From NCBI GenBank assembly GCA_029974875.1, contig JARKQP010000834.1, forward strand, positions 1 through 10,546: DNA of 10,546 bases. The letters run 5' to 3'. This DNA comes from Mobilitalea sp. (GTDB lineage: Bacteria > Bacillota_A > Clostridia > Lachnospirales > Lachnospiraceae). Positions within the stretch are counted from its first letter, which is position 1. The number at the start of each line of letters is the position of its first letter. Both the position numbers and the translations under genes were made by a program. Positions 5,764 to 10,546 of the stretch are shown one piece after another. A model generated the notes under the pieces. The model did not search any database, was not told the DNA's origin, and saw nothing but the letters and a program-made list of their open reading frames with translations.

Positions 5764-7872
5764 ATGAATATTATTTTCGCTCCATCGGTCAAACTGATGA
5801 ATAAATTAAAGTATAGCAGGAAGTTCATCTTTATTTTTGTACTTTTTTTAATACCGTTGAGTATTTTTTTGACAATGCAGTTATTAGACGCCCAACATGT
5901 TTATAGCATCAAGACAAAGCAGAGCAAGGGAATAGAAACTAATATTTTGATTAGAAATATGATTAAGCACACGCAGGAGAGAAGGGGGATGTCATCCTCA
6001 TATTTAAACGGTAATAGCGATTTCAAAAAAGATTTACAGCAAAAGGATGCAGAACTTGAGAATGATATGCAGCTGATTGATAAAATAATTTCGGACAATC
6101 AGTTTATTATTGAGAATATTGCTGAGTGGGAGTCAATCAAAAGTGACCTAAAGAAAATTCAAACTGAGTTAGATCAGATGACGCCTGACCAATCATTCAC
6201 AGCCCATACTGCTTTAATTAAGAAGGAGCTTGATTTAACTCATGAGGTATCATATGAAACAGGACTGCTGCTGCAGGATGATTCCGCCTCGTATTTATTA
6301 GTTGAGCTTACAATGAGTAACCTACCGACTATGGCGGAAAAAATGGGTCAAAGCCGTGCCAAGGGCTCTGGAATTGCGGCAAAGAAAAATATAACTGTAG
6401 AAGAAAGACAACAGTTACTTAGTTTCTTGGAGAGCATTGAATCTAATAACGCTGCAGTCAAGAAAAATACATCATTATTATTTGACGAAGAAGCTGCAAG
6501 TAAGGTACTTGAAACCAGTTACGAAGCGTCAGTAAATGCGGTTAGTATATTGTTGGATACCATAACGAAGGAGTTTATAACAAGTGACCAGCTCCAAATT
6601 GATTCGAAGCAATACTTTGATTTAGCCACCTCATCAATTGATAGTGTATACATTTTTTTGAATGATTCTTCAGGTTATCTGGATCAAAAAGCAAGAAACG
6701 AAGTAAGTGCTGCGGAAAAGACAAGGAATCTTCTGATTTTTATGAGTGTGTTTTTCAGCTTAACCATTGTGTATTTATTTATTGGCCTCTACCGCTCCAT
6801 AAAGGAAACAATCATCTCAATTGATGGTGTAGCTGTCAAGGTCTCAAATGGAGATTTAAGGCCAAGGATTGACCTTAAAACGAAGGACGAAATGCAACAG
6901 GTTGCGGTCGCTTTTAATGAAGTTATTGAAGCTTTTTATCATCTGACCAATGAAGGGAAGAATATGGCGGGCAGTGTCAGTGAATCAGCAGAAGGCCTTC
7001 AGATGGCTACAGGACAGACAACGGAAGCTGCCCAAAAAATTGCGGAATCAATGGCCTTAATCATGGATCAGACCAACCTGCAATTAAAAAGTACAACTGA
7101 GGTTTCAGAAGTAATGAACCAAATCGCAATAGGCGTACAAGAAATTGCTGTGAATTCTTCTGAAGTGGCAAAAGCATCGAATGAGATGGAAAAGGCAGTG
7201 GATAATGGCTATACAAGTTTAAAGCTTCTATCTGAAAAGATGAAAATTGTGCAGAGTAAAGTAGATGAATCAAGTGAGGTCATCAATCAATTAGGGGAAC
7301 GCTCAGATAATATTGGTGAGATTATCGGAACAATTGAAGCGATTGCATCACAAACGAACTTATTGGCTTTGAATGCAGCAATAGAAGCGGCAAGGGCAGG
7401 AGAACATGGAAAAGGCTTTTCGGTTGTGGCTGATGAAGTTGGAAAGCTCGCCGAGCTGTCAAAGCTCTCAACAGAAAAGATAGCAGTATTGATCAATGGT
7501 ATGAAAGAGAATGTGGACCAGTCTGTAGCTAAAATGAGCCTTGTAAAAAAGGGAACCTTAGAAGGGGTGGAGCAGATTCAAGAAACGGAAAGCGTTTTTA
7601 CCAAAATCAATGAGTCAACGAGCTATGTTACAGAACAGATCGAAGCGATTTCAGCATCGACCCAAGAAATTTCAGCAAGTGCGGAAGAGGTCACATCAAC
7701 CTTGGTAGAAGTAGGCACGATGGCAGAAAAGAATACGGATGAGTTAAAGCTTATTTCTGATTCAATCCAGGAACAACTCGGTCTGATGGAGGAGGCGGCA
7801 GCATCTGCCATTGATTTAAGCGGGAATGCAGCTGAGCTTGACAACATAACAAAACAATATATTATTTGCTAG
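5764..7872 (+). CDS. Methyl-accepting chemotaxis protein: two TM, NIT-like extracellular domain, HAMP
   Basis: A 702-residue chemoreceptor of classical layout. TM1 is at 20-42. An extracellular, mostly helical sensor (43-322) contains [14 protein letters not shown] (71-84), like the ERG-rich first helix of nitrate/nitrite-sensing (NIT) domains. TM2 is at about 323-344, HAMP at 345-397 ([20 protein letters not shown]), then a long coiled-coil signalling domain. The hairpin tip at 528-556 is canonical ([29 protein letters not shown]), so CheA/CheW coupling is expected. There is no C-terminal tether pentapeptide. The start at 5764 is chosen for GGGGGA at 5751-5756, 8 nt upstream; an in-frame TTG at 5737 and ATG at 5749 have poorer spacing. 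The ligand is not proven; nitrate sensing is only suggested. Two counted 60-bp samples are 32-40% GC, clearly below the first receptor gene. Confidence 0.93.
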   Translation: MNIIFAPSVKLMNKLKYSRKFIFIFVLFLIPLSIFLTMQLLDAQHVYSIKTKQSKGIETNILIRNMIKHTQERRGMSSSYLNGNSDFKKDLQQKDAELENDMQLIDKIISDNQFIIENIAEWESIKSDLKKIQTELDQMTPDQSFTAHTALIKKELDLTHEVSYETGLLLQDDSASYLLVELTMSNLPTMAEKMGQSRAKGSGIAAKKNITVEERQQLLSFLESIESNNAAVKKNTSLLFDEEAASKVLETSYEASVNAVSILLDTITKEFITSDQLQIDSKQYFDLATSSIDSVYIFLNDSSGYLDQKARNEVSAAEKTRNLLIFMSVFFSLTIVYLFIGLYRSIKETIISIDGVAVKVSNGDLRPRIDLKTKDEMQQVAVAFNEVIEAFYHLTNEGKNMAGSVSESAEGLQMATGQTTEAAQKIAESMALIMDQTNLQLKSTTEVSEVMNQIAIGVQEIAVNSSEVAKASNEMEKAVDNGYTSLKLLSEKMKIVQSKVDESSEVINQLGERSDNIGEIIGTIEAIASQTNLLALNAAIEAARAGEHGKGFSVVADEVGKLAELSKLSTEKIAVLINGMKENVDQSVAKMSLVKKGTLEGVEQIQETESVFTKINESTSYVTEQIEAISASTQEISASAEEVTSTLVEVGTMAEKNTDELKLISDSIQEQLGLMEEAAASAIDLSGNAAELDNITKQYIIC

Positions 7873-7942
7873 AGGGCCGGAAGCTGCTTCATCGTGTCCA
7901 ATGGATCTATTGAAAGAGAAAGACAAACGAATTCAGGTATAA

Positions 7943-7983
7943 AACCCCTGAGGACTGGAATTTGGCTCCAATCCGCAGGGGTT
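7943..7983 (-). terminator. Terminator hairpin between convergent chemoreceptor and lipoprotein genes
   Basis: AACCCCTG (7943-7950) pairs with CAGGGGTT (7976-7983), and the stem continues through GGA and TGGA pairs with two mismatches. On the minus strand it is followed by TTTTA, suiting the lipoprotein transcript that ends at 8040. The plus side lacks a T-tract, so termination there is less certain. Confidence 0.7.
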
Positions 7984-8039
7984 ACCTGTGTATGGCATGT
8001 TTTCAATTTGCAGTACCCTCTGTGATTTTCGTTACCATC

Positions 8040-8984
8040 TTATTCTATTTCTATATGCACAAGATCCAGGATTTTAATGTTTCCGTCTTTGTCATAGGCA
8101 TAATATATGTCGACTTTTCCCAATGGGTTAAATTTACCGCCGATTCCCTGGAGCCCTTGCTCTGCAATGATACAATTTTGCCCATCATAGGTTCCGGTCC
8201 AGGAAGACCATATTCCCCAGCTGGAGACATAGCCTACGGTATCACCTTTTGAAAAGTGCTGGCTTTTATAAAGCTGGATAGAATTACTTTCCGTGTTCCC
8301 GTCATCCGTATAATAGGGGGTGGCATCAAAAAGAAGCTGTTTATCCGTATATTCTGAAGAAAGCACAAAATCAAATTCCCTGTCACCCTTCGTTATGTTA
8401 ATTGGAAAACAGTTATTCCCTATCTCATTCAACGGAATGTCCATCATATGCCATTGGCCATCGGACTGCTTTAAGGTCAGGACTTCAATTAAAGGCATGC
8501 TGTTTACCAAAGGGTATATTGTTATAAATATCTCATTTTCATGATCCTGGTCAAAATCCATATACTCAAATGAATTAACCGACGCCAGGCGGAGGTCTTC
8601 CCATTCATAATGAAAGATAGGTTCACCGTTAAGGATTACGGTTGCATACATTGTGCCATCTGTCCGTTCCAGAAGCTGAACCGAGTCCATGATACCATTA
8701 TTATCTATGTCCTTATCTAATTCACTAAAAACAGTTTCGCCTTGGAGTGGTGTTCCTGCTTCAGCGGGTTCCTCGGAGGGGGCATTGGCAGGTTCATCAG
8801 CAGGTTTATTAGAGGTTCCGCTGGAGGTTTCCGGTGTAATGGTGGTAGGCTCTTTCGGGATGCCCGATATATCGGTATTTTCCGTCTCAAGGGATGTTTT
8901 CGCGATTACAGTTTGGTTACAGCCTCCCAGGTATAAGCTGGACAATAATATTAAAATCAAGATAAAATGACGTTGCCCCTTCAT
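8040..8984 (-). CDS. Secreted lipoprotein with calcium-binding-like (EF-hand/FG-GAP type) loops
   Basis: A 314-residue protein starting at the ATG at 8984, where AAAGGGAG (8993-9000) gives a good ribosome binding site; an upstream ATG at 9023 has none. Residues 1-21 form a signal peptide ending in a lipobox (L19-G-G-C22), so the mature protein is probably lipid-anchored outside the membrane. Residues 23-84 are a low-complexity linker rich in Thr, Pro, Glu and Ser. The folded part contains D90-x-D92-x-D94-x-x-G97-x-x-D100 and D143-x-D145-x-D147-x-x-x-E151, acidic loops like those of EF-hand, dockerin or VCBS/FG-GAP repeats, followed by beta-rich sequence. No catalytic motif is recognised. It follows def by 113 nt and could be co-transcribed, though it has a candidate promoter. 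Function unknown; extracellular binding or wall-associated sensing is a guess. Confidence 0.85.
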   Translation of the reverse strand: MKGQRHFILILILLSSLYLGGCNQTVIAKTSLETENTDISGIPKEPTTITPETSSGTSNKPADEPANAPSEEPAEAGTPLQGETVFSELDKDIDNNGIMDSVQLLERTDGTMYATVILNGEPIFHYEWEDLRLASVNSFEYMDFDQDHENEIFITIYPLVNSMPLIEVLTLKQSDGQWHMMDIPLNEIGNNCFPINITKGDREFDFVLSSEYTDKQLLFDATPYYTDDGNTESNSIQLYKSQHFSKGDTVGYVSSWGIWSSWTGTYDGQNCIIAEQGLQGIGGKFNPLGKVDIYYAYDKDGNIKILDLVHIEIE

Positions 8985-9063
8985 ATTTGAGACTCCCTTT
9001 CCTGCTATATTTTTATGTGGCAAAATATATTTTCCATAATGCCCGCCGGGTTATTCCTTATCC

Positions 9064-9092
9064 ATCTTAGCATTTGCAACACAATAATTCAA
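9064..9092 (-). promoter_or_regulatory. Candidate sigma-A promoter of the lipoprotein gene
   Basis: On the minus strand TTGAAT (9092-9087), a 17-nt spacer and TAAGAT (9069-9064), each matching four of six consensus bases. It lies directly after the def stop codon. No terminator is visible between def and this gene. Confidence 0.4.
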
Positions 9093-9097
9093 TCAGT

Positions 9098-9559
9098 TTA
9101 TTTCTGAAGTATAACTTCTTCAATTGCCTTATCCAGGAAGACTTCGCCGTCTAGATGCTCAAGCTCGTGGCAGAAGCATTTTGCCATTTCGTCTTCCCCG
9201 GTGATCAGTATCTCTGCACCGGCTTCATCCAAGGCTTGGATTGTTACTTTCTGGGGACGGATCGTTTTTACTAAGCGGTCAGGGAAGCTTAAGCAGCCTT
9301 CGATGCATTCCTGGGTGCCGCTTCGGCCTACAATTTTGGGGTTTACCAGCTTCAGAAAATATCCGCAGTAATCTATCACCACCAGTCGCTTTAATATACC
9401 TACCTGGTTGGCTGCTAAAGCTGCCCCGTTCTCCGTGTGGTGCAGGGTATCCATCATATCACCAAGGATATCCCTGATTTTATCGTCAACTACTGTTACT
9501 TCCTTGCATTTTTTTCGCAATATCCCATCATCATTAAACCTTAATTGCCTAACAGCCAT
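9098..9559 (-). CDS. def: Peptide deformylase (variant motifs)
   Basis: A 153-residue cytoplasmic metalloenzyme that removes the formyl group from N-formyl-methionine of new proteins. All three family motifs are present in variant form: G45-A-A-L-A-A-N-Q52 (usually GxGLAAxQ), E87-G-C89-L-S91 followed by FP, and C130-H131-E132-L-E134-H135 (usually QHExDH). The metal ligands C89, H131 and H135 and the catalytic E132 are intact, so activity is expected; E134 replaces the usual Asp. The start at 9559 has AGGAGGG 6 nt upstream. It overlaps the end of the XRE gene by 11 nt, so both are translated from one message, probably coupled. The usual neighbours fmt, priA or rsmB are absent, suggesting a second, separately regulated deformylase rather than the housekeeping copy; this cannot be decided from one window. 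Confidence 0.95.
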   Translation of the reverse strand: MAVRQLRFNDDGILRKKCKEVTVVDDKIRDILGDMMDTLHHTENGAALAANQVGILKRLVVIDYCGYFLKLVNPKIVGRSGTQECIEGCLSFPDRLVKTIRPQKVTIQALDEAGAEILITGEDEMAKCFCHELEHLDGEVFLDKAIEEVILQK

Positions 9560-9794
9560 TGCCAGCCCTCCTACTGCTTACAGCCCTCGATTTGCGTGGG
9601 CTTTCTTCAAAAATAAAAACCTCTTCAATGGAGCAACCAAATACGCTCGATATATCATAGGCAAGCCAAATGGAAGGTTCAAATTTCTCGGTTTCAATGG
9701 CATTAATAGCTTGCCTGGAAGCTCCCACCAAGTCCCCCAGCTGTTCCTGGGTTAAGCCCCTTTGTTCCCGCAATTCCCTGATTCTGTTCTTCAT
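9549..9794 (-). CDS. Small XRE-family helix-turn-helix regulator
   Basis: An 81-residue protein, nearly all a single Cro/CI-type HTH domain (5-62): NRIRELREQRGLTQEQLGDL, then the recognition helix SRQAINAIETEKFEPS and the closing SIEEVFIFEE. It resembles the compact 65-70 residue repressors common in Firmicutes. The basic tail after residue 65 (PRKSRAVSSRRAGNGC) extends into the start of def and may exist mainly because of that overlap. The start at 9794 has AAAGGA about 9 nt upstream. It is first in the unit with def. Two matching 18-bp operators lie on its promoter, so negative autoregulation of XRE and def is the expected arrangement. No effector domain is present; control might be by protein level or a partner. 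Confidence 0.93.
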   Translation of the reverse strand: MKNRIRELREQRGLTQEQLGDLVGASRQAINAIETEKFEPSIWLAYDISSVFGCSIEEVFIFEESPRKSRAVSSRRAGNGC

Positions 9795-9810
9795 TGTACT
9801 GGTTCCTTTC

Positions 9811-9828
9811 TGTAATGTTTACCTTACA
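9811..9828 (-). promoter_or_regulatory. XRE operator, downstream copy (over the start point)
   Basis: The minus strand reads TGTAAGGTAAACATTACA, an inverted repeat TGTAA-N8-TTACA, identical to the upstream copy at 16 of 18 bases. It lies between the -10 box and the ribosome binding site. Confidence 0.8.
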
Positions 9829-9831
9829 TTG

Positions 9832-9860
9832 AGTATAAATCTATCTGCATGTAATGTCAA
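9832..9860 (-). promoter_or_regulatory. Sigma-A promoter of the XRE-def unit
   Basis: On the minus strand a perfect TTGACA (9860-9855), a 17-nt spacer and TATACT (9837-9832), five of six for the -10. The -35 lies within the upstream operator and the predicted start falls within the downstream operator. Confidence 0.9.
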
Positions 9861-9867
9861 CCTTACA
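9850..9867 (-). promoter_or_regulatory. XRE operator, upstream copy (containing the -35 box)
   Basis: The minus strand reads TGTAAGGTTGACATTACA, the same TGTAA-N8-TTACA inverted repeat as the downstream copy, with centres 39 bp apart. The -35 TTGACA is part of the site. Confidence 0.8.
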
Positions 9868-9942
9868 TATTATCATCTTGATTTAATCGGCCGCACTTTT
9901 TGGAGTATAACTGCCGGCTTGTCGAGTTCCAGTACAGATATC

Positions 9943-9971
9943 TATACAAAGCATGTATACTATTGTATAAT
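9943..9971 (+). promoter_or_regulatory. Candidate promoter with inverted repeat for the AraC-type gene
   Basis: TATACA (9943-9948), a 17-nt spacer and a perfect TATAAT (9966-9971). A 7-bp inverted repeat, TATACAA (9943-9949) and TTGTATA (9963-9969), overlaps both boxes and could be a regulator site. The leader is about 60 nt. Confidence 0.5.
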
Positions 9972-10035
9972 TAAGGCTAAAATATGAATTTTGGTTCCAT
10001 GTATTGACCTCTTAAATTAAGATGCGGGGAGAAAA

Positions 10036-10546
10036 ATGAAATACGATAAAGTTTATGATGAATTAATAACCTTAAGTGAAACAGAACAAAGAATGAAGGA
10101 ATACTTTATTCAAACGAGCAGTTTTTTTCCGATAGAAAAGATTCCTTTTATCAAGCCGGATTTGGATTTACGGGGGTATGGGATAGGAAGTTCAAATCAG
10201 ATGCAGATGCTGGAAAAATTGAATTCCCCAACCGCATTAGAACTAAATGAGGAGGATTATTTTACGGCTGAGGATGATATTCTGATATTAAAGAATCTGC
10301 GTTACACACAGGTGCCGAATCATCATCATACATTCTTTGAGATTATGTTTATATTAAATGGTACCTGTACTAACATTATTGATAATCATGAGAATATCAT
10401 GTCGGAGGGGGATTTATGCATTAGTCCGCCAAAGGTACCGCATTCGATACAGGTTACAACGGATAGTGTATTTATTAATATATTAGTTCGTACCTCCACA
10501 TTTACGGATACCTTTATTTCCTTGCTCCGCCACACGAATATACTTT
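10036..10546 (+). CDS. AraC-type regulator, N-terminal cupin part (partial, 3' end outside window)
   Basis: An open frame of 170 codons from the ATG at 10036 reaches the right edge without a stop. GGGGAG at 10026-10031 is its ribosome binding site. Residues 1-80 are helical and polar without a known signature. Residues 94-140 look like a small cupin barrel: PNHHHTFFEIMFILNG (94-109), with the histidine cluster H96-H98 and E102, and then SEGDLCISPPKVPHSI (123-138) with H136. This is the usual ligand-binding front end of AraC/XylS-type regulators in Clostridia, whose DNA-binding HTH pair lies at the C-terminus, here beyond the window. The AraC call is therefore inferred from the cupin pattern; a stand-alone cupin enzyme is possible but less likely. 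It is divergent from the XRE-def unit, with a 241-bp shared intergenic region. Confidence 0.75.
   Translation, partial: MKYDKVYDELITLSETEQRMKEYFIQTSSFFPIEKIPFIKPDLDLRGYGIGSSNQMQMLEKLNSPTALELNEEDYFTAEDDILILKNLRYTQVPNHHHTFFEIMFILNGTCTNIIDNHENIMSEGDLCISPPKVPHSIQVTTDSVFINILVRTSTFTDTFISLLRHTNIL

Noticed and set aside
8985..9023. Upstream ATG at 9023 as the lipoprotein start
   Set aside because: It has no ribosome binding site and would put 13 polar residues before the signal peptide; 8984 has a good site.

Overview
This window looks like chromosomal DNA from an anaerobic, motile Firmicute of the class Clostridia, probably close to the Lachnospiraceae. The assignment rests on AGGAGG-type ribosome binding sites, sigma-A promoters, moderate AT content, the style of the chemoreceptors and the short peptide deformylase variant. 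It is inferred from sequence character only. I see no rRNA, tRNA, CRISPR array, prophage or transposase gene.

Layout. Bases 1-292 (minus) hold the start of a diacylglycerol/undecaprenol kinase (dgkA) that runs off the left edge. Bases 525-686 (minus) encode an unrecognised 53-residue hydrophilic protein with its own terminator. Bases 898-2427 (plus) encode a chemoreceptor with a multi-pass membrane sensor and no HAMP domain. Bases 2497-4287 (minus) carry three co-directional genes: a YdcZ-type DMT transporter, a TetR repressor and a cysteine-motif flavoprotein. The last two overlap by ATGA and are driven by a strong promoter with two matching palindromic operators. Bases 4538-5377 (plus) encode undecaprenyl-diphosphatase (uppP), with a 27-bp tandem repeat directly upstream of its promoter. 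A 386-bp gap follows and contains a symmetric 91-bp inverted repeat. Bases 5764-7872 (plus) encode a second, classical two-TM chemoreceptor with a HAMP domain. Bases 8040-9794 (minus) carry an XRE repressor overlapping a peptide deformylase gene, then a lipoprotein gene. The XRE promoter is bracketed by two near-identical operators. The right edge (10036 onward, plus) holds the N-terminal cupin half of an apparent AraC-type regulator.

How the genes relate. DgkA and UppP both feed the undecaprenyl-phosphate pool used for cell wall synthesis. The two chemoreceptors have no che genes beside them and presumably feed chemotaxis arrays encoded elsewhere. The two best-supported regulatory units are tetR-flavoprotein and XRE-def. 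In each, a small regulator is the first gene of its transcription unit, overlaps its downstream enzyme gene, and has twin operators placed over its own promoter, so autoregulated co-expression is the simplest reading. I see no convincing large new defence or biosynthetic system; the most novel items are these two autoregulated units, the uppP repeats, the 91-bp palindromic element and the small protein.
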